This document shows positions 1 to 12,037 of a DNA stretch of 64,000 nt, piece after piece. Made by a program: the position numbers and the translations under genes. The stretch lies in assembly GCA_022315425.1 (NCBI GenBank), contig JAIUPT010000034.1, positions 1-64,000 of the forward strand, in the 5' to 3' direction. The stretch is from Pseudevernia furfuracea. Its lineage: Eukaryota > Ascomycota > Lecanoromycetes > Lecanorales > Parmeliaceae. Under the pieces are notes generated by a model. That model did not search any database. It was not told the DNA's origin and saw only the letters and a list, made by a program, of their open reading frames with translations. Numbering within the stretch: the first letter of the stretch is position 1; each line of letters starts with the position of its first letter.

Positions 1-2135
1 CGGGAACGGGGTTCATTGTACTCCATTAACCAAAGATTTGCCACTAGGCGCGATGGGTTTTGCTTGAATGGCGCTTGATTATTGAAGACTTTCTTCAGTG
101 GTTTGTTTTACACGCTGACTGATGAGGACTGACTATCCTGACCTCTGGAATCTGTATAGCCTGCTGACTTGACTGATGAATCTGTAGGAATGTGAACCTG
201 AATCTGTAGTAGCTGTCGTGCGCGGTCGTTCGTATTTTCTCGGCGTTCCGTGTGAGACAACATTCTCCTTGATAGGCCGCCCCGAACTCCCCGCAGGTAA
301 GGTAAGGCGGCACGCAAGGTAGGTCCGCGAAATCCGCAGGTAGGTGGGAGTACCCAGGGCCCCGCAGGGTACATAGGTGGCAGAATAGTAGGAGTCTTCT
401 GAGAGGTAATAGGTTAAGCCTGCAAGCAAAGTCTCTGAAGCAAGGTTGTGCAGAGTACAAAAAGTTAAGCCACAGCAAAGTATCTGATACATCTCTGCTA
501 ACGGGGATCTTATCAATCGTTTTGTCTCTACAGGAGAATTGTTCGGACTTCTTTACTCGATTTGCGTTTCCTAAAAAAAGAGATTTTTAAGAGCGAGGAG
601 AGGTCCACGCCGAGCGAGGTCACAAATAAGTTATAGTGGAACAACCGTCATTTACTGCCTTTACGACACACAATCGTCCACCATGTCAAAGGTGAGCGGG
701 AGAAAGAAGTAGCAAAGCACCTTTAGGAAGGAGAGGACGCAAAGCAGCAGAAAAGAGCAGCAAGCACCACTCCTTGTGGGCTTGAGACAGATGGAGGAGA
801 AAAGAAGCATAAGGAGCAGTAAAGCACCTGAGAACCCCCCTCAAGCCCCAGAGAAGCCAGCACCTAGAGGAAGGAGGTAAGCAGAAGCACCTAGCAAAAG
901 CACCTGTTGCACCCATGGTGTTTGCCTTCCTTTAAATTTCTCCTCGGAATTCTTTTAAACTTGATCCGGTCTTCTCTTTGGCCCAAAGAAAAAGAAGAAA
1001 ATAAAAAAGAAATGCGCTTCTTGAAGATAAAGGGAAGGAAAAACCAAGGGAAAGGGGGGGGGGGCGGGAAAAACGACACGCACCACGGTCACCCTACCCA
1101 GAAATTTCTTTTGAAGGGAAGGAAAAAATTGTTTTTGTTTGAGAACACCAAACGCCCCACCGGGTTTCACTCCAGTGCACTTTTTTAAGTCATAAGCAAA
1201 TCGAAACGTGTGCGAAGCTCGAAGACAAGGTCGGACTCACCCAGGTTTTATATTTTCGTTTTTTTGTCAGTGGTCCTTCGGATTAAGTAGGAGTAGAGTT
1301 GTTTTATTAATATATTAATAGTTCGTATATTTTTTCAGAGTTCGTATAGGGGTGTTGCGGAAAGAAATTAGCAGCACAGCAACGTTTTTAGGAACATACC
1401 TGGCCCACCCCCTCGACCCCATGATGTGACGGCGGGTCATGATTTTGACCTGTCTGTCTCTGGGATCTGATTCCATACAAGACCTTTTTGTTGTAGACGT
1501 CAAGGTCTTGTTTGTAATGCTCTTCAAATTTGCCTCTAGGTGTGCTTCCACGTGCGTGCTGCCGAGCGACTTGCGACAACCAACGAGTTGACTCTTTAGA
1601 GTAGAGACGAGAGTGGTAAGTAGTAACGCCCAGGCTTTGTCAACAAAGCGATAGTTTTTTGTTATAGTGTCTCGCGATTGGGGAAATTAAAGGCGGCCGC
1701 GCCGCTGGGGGGGAGGGGAATACGGGGAATACGACATTGTGACCTTCCTGTCGGGAAATCGAAAAAAAATAGATTTGAGTGATTTTTTGATTAGCCTTAC
1801 GGTTTTTGGTTTTTTTGACGGAACGAAGCCAACCCAAAACAGCGGGTCGGGGTGTGGTTGGTCGTGCTCGATCGGGGGGGGGCCGGGGTGGTGGTGGGGT
1901 TTGTGGGGTCGAGGAAAAGGGAAATGAGGCACATTTTCTGTCAGGTGCGTGTCGTATTTTTAGTTGGATTGAGATCAAATGCCACCAGCAATCGAACAAA
2001 CAATTTGATGTAAGACTAGTGTGCAGTGATAAGTTTAAGACTGACGCGTCCCCGTTCCCCACGTCCATACCTTGTCCGTCTCCCCCCCGTGTTTGTTCAG
2101 TTCATCGAGGTATTGTGACCCCAAGAAAGACGTGT
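1..2135. other. No recognisable gene
   Basis: I find no reading frame with recognisable protein similarity here. The DNA alternates between mixed sequence and short purine or pyrimidine runs, such as a G9 run near 1056 and a pyrimidine-poor stretch near 995-1070. Open frames in this stretch are short, overlap on both strands, and are rich in Pro/Ser/Phe or Lys, as expected from composition bias rather than coding. It could be long promoter or leader sequence of a gene outside the window, but nothing proves it. Confidence 0.5.
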
Positions 2136-2257
2136 AGGGAGGGATAGAAAAAAGAGGGAAAGAAAAGGAAATAGAAAAGGAAGGGGAAGGGCAGGGGGAG
2201 GGGGAAAAAGGGGAAGAGAAGAAAAAAGGAAAAGGAGGGGAAGGAAGGAAGGGAAGG
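2136..2257 (+). repeat. 122-nt polypurine tract
   Basis: The + strand is A/G only apart from three pyrimidines (at about 2145, 2172 and 2192). The complementary strand is a CT-rich tract of the kind common in fungal promoters and 5' leaders, and mirror-like purine runs of this length can form triplex DNA. The long Phe/Ser/Pro/Leu frames on the minus strand over 2035-2831 are produced by this composition and are not taken as genes. Confidence 0.75.
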
Positions 2258-3859
2258 CGCGTTTTCTTTGTTTCAGCCTTTCGATCTCGCAGCAAGCAGA
2301 GGCAGACCACCAGACACGAACCACGAAAACGGTAAATCCTTCGATCAAAAGCAGAGCATTTTGAATGAAGCGAAGGAGAAAGGAAAAAGACACCAGAGAA
2401 TATAGTATGAGAACGAGAAGCAATGAAAAGGAATACAAACCATGAAGCGAAGGAGCCGAGCCGAACCGAAAGCCGATCGACGAAGGAACGCGAAAGGCCT
2501 GGTGGCGGTGTGCCCTGGCGAGCGAACAGCACCGAAGCAGCCCGGAGCGAAAACACGACGGAGAGCTGGGATGGGAAAGGGAGAAGGAAAGCCCTGCGAA
2601 GGCACGAGGAAGCCTGCTGTGTGTGGTGGGCGAAGCCGATAGCCCCCCAATGGCCTGCTGGAACGACGAGCCTGGGTTTGGGAATTTTCTTTTGAAAGAT
2701 TGCGTCAACAAATATATGACATCGCCGAGCCGCCGCGCGGTGCGGCTGATTGCGGCCTGCTCCCTGATTAATCTGAAATTGGGCCCGGGCTTGTGCGGCT
2801 GTGTGTGTGATTTTGATAAAAGGTCACCCATGTGCGGGGAGGGGAAGGGCAGAAGAATAGAATATTAATAATAGTTCGTTTTAGCCTTGCATTTTCAGCT
2901 TCGTTTTCGTATTAGTATGCGTCTCGAAGGAAAGCGGGTCTCGAAAAAGCGAGTAAGGAATAAGTATGTAGAGGAGTAGGGAGTCAGGGAAACTTAGGGG
3001 CGAACCAGGCACAAAATAAGAGACCGTAAGTATAGGGAGAAGTAGGAGGAGTAGAGTAGGAGTGAAAAAAAAAGCGAGTAGTAGACGAAGTGAAGTAGAA
3101 AGTAGTAGGGAGTCTAGTAGGGAAGTAGGTAGTAGGGAACTAATGGAAGAGGAAAAGGAAGGGAACTAGGGAACGGAGTCAAGGCGTGTGACGTGTGCAC
3201 TTGCAATGAGCCACCCACCAAACTTTATTTAGCCGGACCGATCCTTGCCTCGTAGACTGTTTAGCTTGCGATGCAACCCATAAGGAGTGGTTTTCTATGT
3301 GTTACGAATTGTTTACCTTTTATAAGCAAGCATCTCCCAATTGTGAGGCTTTGAATTTCAAAATCGTGGATGGGGTGGTCTGGGTACTCTCGCGAGCTTT
3401 GTTTACCTTCGTCGAACAATCAAATAGCCTGTGGTGGTGTTTGTTGTGTGGTGTTTTGGACTTCAACGCTGCACGCATTGAGTGGTGGGCACTTTGCTTT
3501 TTTCAAGAGTATGACTAGCCAGAAAAGACCAAGATGGGGGTTTTTTCGCCTGGGTGTGGGGAGAAGATGTGGATGGATGGTGCAGTCTCCTGCAAACATC
3601 AAAGCGTAGTTTATGGTTGAATCCCTTCATTGGGGAATGTGCGACATTGGAAGATGACGAGCTCATAGAAGCGTTCATACTTAATAAACAAATTGGAAGG
3701 ACATATACACGAAGTGTGTGATACGGGAAAAGGGCGTTCTTGGCTCAAGGGACGGGTGAGTGGTTTGAAGCATTTCAGGGGCCGGGGGCCGCGCACAGAC
3801 AGCCTTCGCCTTACGCAGGAAACGAGCTCGAAGCCTCAGTCAGACAAGAAGATCCCAAT
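2258..3859. other. No recognisable gene
   Basis: Nothing identifiable. The part at 2940-3180 is enriched in AGTAG/GAAGTAG-like purine words. Short open frames exist on both strands but show no domain I recognise. Confidence 0.5.
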
Positions 3860-4675
3860 CCGGAAATAAATGGAATCAGCCCTGGATACTGTACGCACTG
3901 GTCGGTAAGTTACTCTCGGAATCCGCTTCAGGCCTATTGCAATATGTCTTGGGGGGGTGGTTATCCCTTTCAAATCCTTCGGAAACTTAAAACCCACATT
4001 AGAGCAGACCGACGCTGACTATGAAAGGATGCTGCCCTGGATAGCTAGCAGTTCAGGGCTGGGATGAAACTGCATGTGAATGGCGGCTCAAACTGGTAAG
4101 TTGGCTTGTTTCAACTTTTGCACATATGAGTTGACAAACCCTTTGCCTGCCGAGGTCATCTTTGGCGAACCGATTATTTAGATTACAAAGCAGGCATTCT
4201 TAATTCGAAAACGTGAAGTTCATCAGGTACGCATCGGAATAGGAATCGAGAAGGGAAAGATACAGGGATTGAACGCGGCTCAGGGCCTCGTGAACGCCGC
4301 TCCGTACTTAGCTTGCTGTGTTGGGCCTGTGTGTTGTGCTGGCTCACAGAAAGCCTTTGAATCGAGTCTTGGTGAAGGCGAGGTAGGAACCATCTTCGAT
4401 GACCTGCCTCATCTCAAGTGCGACCTGTGTAGCACAAAGCGTTTCATCTCAATGGTGGCATCTATTTCTCGCTAGTTCGGCTTGGGCCTCGGAATGAGGA
4501 CCGAGAGCGCAACCATTCCATATATTCTGCTGAGTGTGTTCAGCAAATATATATAAAGAGTGGGCTTGTCATGAGGTGGCAGATGTGAACGTAAGCTTGC
4601 CGCTTTAATTCCTGGTAATTGGCAAACTCCGCTGATGACAACTTAGGGCATTTGGAAATCATGTTGGGATACATA
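3860..4675 (+). pseudogene. MFS sugar transporter relic (N-terminal half)
   Basis: Several short segments, in different frames but in the correct order, match the first part of fungal sugar-porter MFS proteins. At about 3867-3905 the sequence reads NKWNQPWILYALVG and is followed by a GGTAAGT donor. At about 4045-4095 AVQGWDETACEW corresponds to the VQGxDETxxNG region after TM1. At about 4268-4320 GLVNAAPYLACCVG corresponds to TM2. At 4500-4590 the relic reads ESATIPYI, then AECVQQIYIKSGLVMRWQM, corresponding to the KSATVPVYAAECxPxxIRGxLVMMWQM signature. EIMLGYIS follows near 4655. Frame changes, stops and lost Gly/Arg residues show it is dead. No C-terminal half is visible downstream. Identification as a sugar porter comes from the order of motifs, not from any single one. 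Confidence 0.6.
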
Positions 4676-7600
4676 TCCGGCCCGTCGTCTTCCGCCAAAA
4701 ACGTTGTTTTCCTGTCCTTTCCGCGAAAGCACCGTTATCCAGGGAGAATTCAAGCGACCCATGCCAAACAAACATAATCAAGCAGGGGGGAGACTTTTCT
4801 TTTGTCGCTTTACCCTTGGAGTTTCTGTCCAGGTTCGTACGCTTGAACTGGAGGATTTGTTTTGTCGTGGAATATTTTGTGATGCTTCCTCGTCCTTTTT
4901 CCTCCCCACTGTGTGTTGGCTTCTTGTCTGCCCTCCTATAGCGGCTGCCTACCGGTCTTCCACCCTCCCTGAGGGCCCCGGTAAGTCACCGAGAGATTTT
5001 TGTGTAGCGCTGCTTTATCAAAAGGCCCCCCGAACAAGGGAAAGGGCACTAAAAAGGAACTGGCGCTGGGGCCACTACTATGGAAAAGGTCTTCCCTTTC
5101 CGCTCTCTTTTCTTTGCAGGACTCCTTCATTCCCGGCTCCAGGCTGCGGCCACACGCACTGAGACCTCTTTTCTTATTGACCATCTCTCTCGATTTGGCG
5201 AGGAAAAGATCCTATTATAAAGGCAGGGAACCGTTAATAATAGATTTTCTGTGGAGCCTTATGGGAAGTGTGTGCTTTCTTTTTTGGTTGACCCCGCAAT
5301 CCCGTGTAGAGCCCTGGTTTTTTTTTTGCGGGCCTTTTTCTTCTGCGTCAAAGAGGTCTGTCTCTTGGTGGCGTCACCGTTCCTGGCAACAGATCTGTGT
5401 GGATCGTGCTGTGGGGAATGTCTCATGTGGCGCTTCTATTTCATCAGAGATCTTGAGTCGCCGTGCCTGTTTTGGGCGAATTTTGGAAATATATTTTTTT
5501 AATTTTTTTTTTTTATATTTCATTTTTTTAAAGCTGGCCTCCTAGCCCACCTTTCGATTGGGCTTCGGGCTGGGTTACGTCAATCTTCTTTTATTTTCGC
5601 CTCTTCCTGCCCTCCTGCGGTCTATACACAATATAGAGACAACCTCGCCGCACGCAGGAATCTAGCTTCTGTATGCACCTACCCATTCTATCGGCTTTCT
5701 TCCAGCTCCTGACTGCCAGTGCCATTGGTTTGCTGCTTCCAGCATAAGAGTCACAGCCAAACAGGGCTAGTTTTGACCGGAATGTACCTCTTCAGTGTTT
5801 TCTAACAGTCCAGGACAGGAGTCCGGGTACCATCGTGCTACTCTGCCGAATCGATGCACATTGTACAGTCAGAGATCTAGGTTATTGTCAATGGCCACCG
5901 CAACTACTACTTTGGTTCTCAACATTTCTACTGGCTGCTTACATCCCGAGCGCTTCCAGTAACTCCTTTGGCAACACGAGGTGCTTATATGGCTATTATG
6001 CAGCTGGTGTTTCGTAGGAGGGTTCATGATCTCATGTTCCTCGTCGACGAGGACAAAAAACCTGACTCTCGAACAATTGGACGCCACGCTTCAGCGCATT
6101 CCCACAGGACGCATGCACGCTGGCTGTGAAAGAGGTCTCGTGTTTGTCATCAAATACTATACTACCTTTGCCGGAAGCGTGAAAAGGGACAAGCAGACCA
6201 GTCCTGACCGTGCGACAGAAAGCGAGGCTGAAATGAAGGACATGCGCAGCTTCCTCCGCGAAAGTTGTCATGGAGATCGAACAAAAAGAGATACAGGTGC
6301 CGAGGCTTCTGATTGTGGATAGGTGTCTGCTGGCGTCGTCTACCGAGGGAGGTCGCCCATGATGACACATACAAATAGATGTCTATGATTGCTAGGCGCG
6401 GATCTTTAAGTATTTGTCTGCGTAGAGTAGATCCACCAAGTATTCCCAAAGAGCAACTTGACATGCCGGGGCCCGAGTTTCAAACGCGCGCCCGCACCGC
6501 TGGTGGCGAAAATTCTAGTCAATTAGAAATGGAATACTTAAAGTGATTGTTGCGGCTTTTCGTTTACTAACCATCTGAAATCAAATGCTCTACTGCAAAC
6601 TGGTTATCATCTCAACCATCGCCCCTCGCAGTCCTGGCCGATCTTCCAGCGCCTGCACAATCACATGTCTAAAATTGTCTATAATTCGGGACGACAGCCA
6701 CAGCTAGGTAGACAAACGCCCCGCCGACGATGACTGTACTTGGAGTGGGATTGTAGGATCAAACTTTGGTATCGATCCCAGTAAACGAGGGGAAAGTAAG
6801 TGCTAAAGGCCTTCAAAAGCGAGATTCATTTCTGTGACGTTGCTGTGCTATCGAATAGCTATGTTCGTAATGGACGATAGACGCGTCCGCCTTGTATCTG
6901 GAGTCCGCATTGGCTCACTGACATGTAACCAGATGCGGTGCTGACATGCACGGGAGCGCGCTATCGGGGACGTATGGTAAGCCTCTTTCGTATATTGCAC
7001 TCGCGACTGAATCTGCCAGAGCTGATGTAGGTGAGATGAAGTACCCAGGACTGCTTTTCCCACGACATCTGTTCATTCTCAACAATGCAATTGGGTGGGG
7101 TCAGGTGAGATGCACCCAGTGATCAAAAGATTAAACGAAGAAGATTATATGCTAATCAAACTCTACCGTAGAGATCCAAATACGGCGGCGCATTTGAGGC
7201 GGCTATTGACGATACGGCCCCTCGGATTTGCCGTGGTTTGTTCGGCATGACACGAATCCAACAAAATCCGTGGTTAGCGCAAATGTCACCCCTGCGTGTG
7301 GCCTAACTCACCGGTCTATTGCCGTACGGAACCTAATAGTAGAGGTCAAGATAGACTTTGTTCCACATCCAAATGGCTCTCATCTCTAGCTTACTCTGGT
7401 TCTTGATATCTGCTCTCGTCGCTGGTATCGCTATATGAACGAATTTGTCAACTACGCTCAAGCAATAGCAGCTCCATCTTCAAATTCTCAAACCCGCGGA
7501 AATTTGATTGTGAAAGGATAGTCAAAATTCTACTTAGATGTTTCAAGCCGAAGATTAGTACGGCATGATGCCCAGTCGCTTTACTATACTGTTTGGGACG

Positions 7601-9824
7601 TTAGTCAATATTATCTAGAGAATGTACACTGCCATGATCCTTGCAGGTCTACGCAGTAGCTACCTGAATAACTAAGGTACTTATTATATAATAACATAGC
7701 AATGTCCTAGACATGTTGACTAATTTTATATAATTTATGAGGTACAACTTCGATGCTAAAAGTTCTTAGAAATATAGAAACTATATTCTACGTTTTGATT
7801 AAAAATTCACGATTCTAATTATGTTGTTGTTAAATCATAAATCATAAGGGTGTAAATTGGTGATTGCATCTACCAAGACGTTGCATCTGGAGGTGAAAGT
7901 AAGTATGTTTCTACGGGCCGCCTTTTGTGTTTTTTTCAGTAGATTCCCTCATAACAATTTTTGACCACGGCGAATTGAATGCGACGAACAACGACATGAC
8001 TGGAATCGTAAGGAGTGGCCTTCATTAGGTTTAAAGGATTCAAGGCTGCATAGTCGTGTGGCTCGGTCGGGACAAGATGCCGATGCCATGGTCTAAACAT
8101 CCAATTTGTAATGCCGAAACATGCGCGCGCTCATTATTCCTGCGGTGGCTTTGAGTGATGGATATCTATCTCATTCTCTTCCCGACTTCGTTCTGCGCCC
8201 ACTGCTCCCTACTGTACTAACTCTTATTTCTTGAGGAAAACAGTAGTATCTGTGGTAGTGATCATAGCGTTGCCCACAGTATATAGAAAATAGAAAGCAA
8301 GTGCAGATTCTGAGAAGTAAACATTGCGACAGGCCCGACGCGGTGGCCTGGCTGAGAAGCAGGCCTTGGGCAAAATTTACAAAAAGAACGTCATGCATAG
8401 AGGGAAGTTTGTGCGGGCAATCGGGCGAATTTCTGAAAGCAGTTAACAGAAGGCCTACAGTTTTCCGGCGCGCCCGGAGGGATGACCTGACAGTGTTCAC
8501 AAAGTTTTCCCTAAATAATCGTTCTTTAACGTGAAGATGAGAATCGTTGTCTTTCATGCGTTCAGGTGTTCGGCCATCTTCTGATTGGAAGAGCCGCTAT
8601 GGTTTCTAGTTGATACCCACAAATGTAATGCACGAATGGAAAGGAGGAGTTTTTAAGTGTCACCTTTTCTGAGATTTGGGGGAACTAGGAGTATGGATTT
8701 TCCTCCCATGACTGTGGCTACATTTTCTTGTACTTTAGCGCAGACGTTTTCCCACGTCACGGACCAACTATTGTTCCCTACACGGTTCAGTGAACACGAT
8801 TTTGTCTTTTATATGCAAGCAGGGCAGCCAAAGAGATCGACACTGATATTCAACGAGGTGGAAAGACTATTTTTGTGTATGTTGTATGTGCATTACATCA
8901 AGATGCTAGGCTTTGCGAGTAAGTAGGTGTAGTAGAATGATGGCATCATGGAGAACAGTATAAAGTCATCTATATAGCGCTTTCTAGCTAAATATACTAC
9001 GAATGTCACCCCACCCCACCCACTCCTTGACCGTACGCGTTAGCTAGCTTCATGACCTTGGCCCAGAAGAACCTGCCGGTAGTCCAGCTACTCCTGTTGG
9101 TTTCTCTCCCATAGAGTGCGCACTACGCAATCACTTCATCCTTGCGGATAGTCAGCCAGAAATATATCCGTAGTGTCCACGCTAGCTATTTCGGGCGCGG
9201 GATAACAAGATTGCCTGATAGGAATAGCAGTCTTTAACAACAATGTCTCCCATGGACATTGCGGCATTAAATAGGGGGCGCCACACATGGGATACCACCA
9301 AGAAATATTGGCGATTCGTGCAGGCTTGCGCGCACGTATCGTTCATCGCCCTGCAGAAGCTAGAAAAGTCATAGGTAGGTGTGGAGAGAAGGTCAGATAA
9401 CATTGAGAAAAGGATGGGTACCACCCGACTGTTGTATATGTTAACCAGGAACAACGGCAGGGAAAAGATTACCATGTGCAGTTCATTACAGCTATCGAAT
9501 ACACAAGATTTTTACTGAAATTATGGTAGATTCGTTGCACATATCAATAGTAATGATGCCGAACTCGACGAGTATGAAAGAAGTGGCCGTAGACTGAGGG
9601 CCTCGTATGGCAAACTGGTGGCACGATCAGTAGATGAACACCATAAATCAAAAAAGAGAAAAAGGACCAGTTATTAAGTCGTGTCTGGTGAGACCCCACC
9701 CATTATGTCACATACACGAAGTCTGAATGTCTGCCTCCAGGCTCGTGTGAGGAAGATTGATTAGTATCCAGACGACGCGAAATCTGTGTTGCAGATTTCA
9801 ACAAAAAATTAGCTTCGTGCGCCT
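4676..9824. other. No recognisable gene
   Basis: About 5 kb in which I find no reading frame with a recognisable domain. Composition shifts from mixed to more AT-rich around 7600-7850. T-rich runs occur at 5490-5530. Open frames up to about 180 codons exist (for example around 5000-5545) but they overlap other frames, lack fungal splice context and do not resemble known proteins. Ancient transposon or gene remnants beyond recognition by eye are possible. Confidence 0.45.
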
Positions 9825-9846
9825 CCCCCCCCCCCCCCCCCCCCCC
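9825..9846 (+). repeat. C22 homopolymer
   Basis: An uninterrupted run of 22 C, followed by GCCC. G/C homopolymers this long are rare in fungal genomes and are hard to sequence, so the exact length is uncertain. Confidence 0.9.
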
Positions 9847-11907
9847 GCCCAAATCAAAGGGCCAACTGCCTACGTATCTAAGTAGATAAGGAACACAACT
9901 CAATAGCAATCTATTCGCTGGCACGAAAAATTAGACCACAGGAAGTGTACGGTTTACTCGTTGTTGCTACATTAAGGAATGCCTCCACACGACGTCTTAT
10001 CCTTCGGACAATTAGGACTGCATGACCCCGTAGAAGTACCCTGAGGGACTGTGCCCCTTCGTATTCAGAGACCTGTATAAACCTAGCTCCGGCGTCCAAA
10101 GCGCCCGTTCAGCTACAACTGCGACTAGATAACGACGAGTAAAGTTCAAGAACATGAGAGGCAGACAATACCATGATATGAGGGGACCCAAATATGTTTT
10201 TTTTTTCTCTTGCTATCAGAGATATACAGTTCAGACCCTACCGTTGAAAAAGCTACAAGAAATTATGTCCACGCAAGAATACTAAGATTGTACTACAAGA
10301 CGCACCTAGGGAACATTAGTTAAAACTGACCAGAAGACAATCGAGTGGATGGCTCCCGGGGTAGGACACTCCAACACGTACTGGGTCACTACTCCAAAGG
10401 AATAGAACTCCGGATATGTTCTTCTATCGGACTAAAGTAGTGAAGTTCAAAACAAGGTGGGTAGAAAAATCGGCGACTATTTAAACAATGGCCGGTTGTG
10501 TTCGTCGTGTTCAGTTGTTGTCCATTCGACATAGGTAAAAGGTAGTGTTATAAAAGAGATAACGTCAGGAGAGATTCCTGGAGATTGTAGTTGTCGCCTA
10601 GGACGTGAGCAGGCTCCCCCGGTCAAGGATTGATAAGAGCATGGCAATTAAATAAGTTCGTTTTGCGTCACTGTATGATACTACCTACTGACCGTGGGAA
10701 ACATTTCGTAAGCCTTGTCCGAGCCTGAAAGGGTGCGGAAGCCGAGAAGCCAATGGTCACCTGTAGTCGGAAAAAGTGGGCACTGCGAGCGCTGATGTAC
10801 AAACTCGTAGACATTGTTGTGGCCTCGAGATAAATTAGAGATCGTAAACTCTAAACATATCATTTTCCGTCTTTACAGCTGATAACCTCGCGTGTTTAGT
10901 GGGCAGCAAATGTGCTAGTCTCAAACGCGTGGCCGGTCCCCCGCGAGTGATAAAACAATTTACTTGATTGGAATGGTTGGGTAGCAGGCGAGAGATAAAA
11001 GGGTTGGTGACTATATAAGTTGCAGTCCCTGGGTGACTAAACCATATTGACATACCCTGGTTTTTTCTTTCTTTTCCTGCTATTACTCGCTGAATCATGT
11101 GTCGCTCACTCTCGGCACCTGCTAGTCCAATAAAGCCGACCGCTCACTCACCTTTACAAATAGGGCCTAGATACAGTCTCCGCTGCTATATTATGAGCAG
11201 AGATCAGTTCGGAAAACATTTCGTCATCCTGGCTTAGGCCATTTATATGTTCGAGTCGATGATAGGTGACTTCCTTTTACCTCTCCTAAGCAATAGTTAC
11301 AAGAACCCCCACTCTATTTGACTTCTGGTTTGCGAAAGCGGTCAAGATCGTCTTGTACCTTCCTGGGGGAGAACCCTCGCCCTATGCGTGATAGCACCAG
11401 GGCCTTCGTCGAAAAAGCCAATTATCAACCCCAACCTAGAGGCCACAAACTGCCGCTTGTGCTCGCCGCCAGAGGCAGTCTATGTGAGCTCCTCCCATAA
11501 AGTCTTCTCCAATGGGTCACACGCCAAAAACAACGGAGATTGCCCTAACAGGAATAGCAGCTGGCATTGATCCAAGTACCACTGCTTTTAAAACCAGGTC
11601 GTAGCCTCTCCAGCCCGGGTTAGATCCACCACACCCAAGATTTAGCGCCAGGTCCCACCTAACCAACAGGCAGGGCAACGTCACGAGGTATTGGGATATA
11701 GGAGCCACGGCTCTCAAGGCTCCGTAGAGAAAGAAAGCGGTCGGGCTTTTATGATGTGTTCGATGCTGAGCAAAGCGGGACGAGCATGAGAGGGGACGGG
11801 TGCTAAAGACGGAACGTTGTTCGGTGGACGAGGACGCCACCCGGAACGATGTCAGAATTGGGGACATACGGCGTTGTCACTTGACGACGGTTCAGGTGAC
11901 ACAGCTG
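9847..11907. other. No recognisable gene; flank of telomere block
   Basis: No supported gene. This DNA abuts the telomeric repeats on the side where a chromosome end should have nothing. A reading frame at 11517-11867 (minus) has no recognisable domain. I see no head-to-head TTAGGG repeats that would mark a simple end-to-end chromosome fusion. Confidence 0.5.
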
Positions 11908-11913
11908 TATCCA

Positions 11914-12002
11914 TAACCCTAACCCTAACCCTAACCCTAACCCTAACCCTAACCCTAACCCTAACCCTAACCCTAACCCTAACCCTAACCCTAACCCTAA
12001 CC

Positions 12003-12037
<35 letters not shown>
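11914..12037 (+). repeat. Telomeric repeat block (CCCTAA)20
   Basis: Twenty CCCTAA hexamers in perfect tandem except for one CCCTAAA variant at about 12019-12025. The block is preceded by the partial unit TAA at 11914-11916. The repeat is the standard TTAGGG telomere of filamentous fungi, and CCCTAA on the + strand is the orientation of a left chromosome end. Its length (about 124 bp) is within the range of true fungal telomeres. It sits internally with 11.9 kb of non-telomeric sequence to its left, so in this assembly it is interstitial. Confidence 0.97.

Noticed and set aside
2035..2831. Long minus-strand frames rich in Ser, Pro, Phe and Leu (173 and 244 codons)
   Set aside because: They lie over the polypurine tract and its surroundings; composition explains their length and no domain is present.
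5000..5545. 181-codon open frame on the + strand
   Set aside because: It overlaps a second frame of similar length on the same strand, has no recognisable domain and ends in T-rich low-complexity sequence.
11560..11700. A possible tRNA gene (GGTTAGGTGGGA... on the minus strand)
   Set aside because: No proper B box or cloverleaf stems could be drawn.
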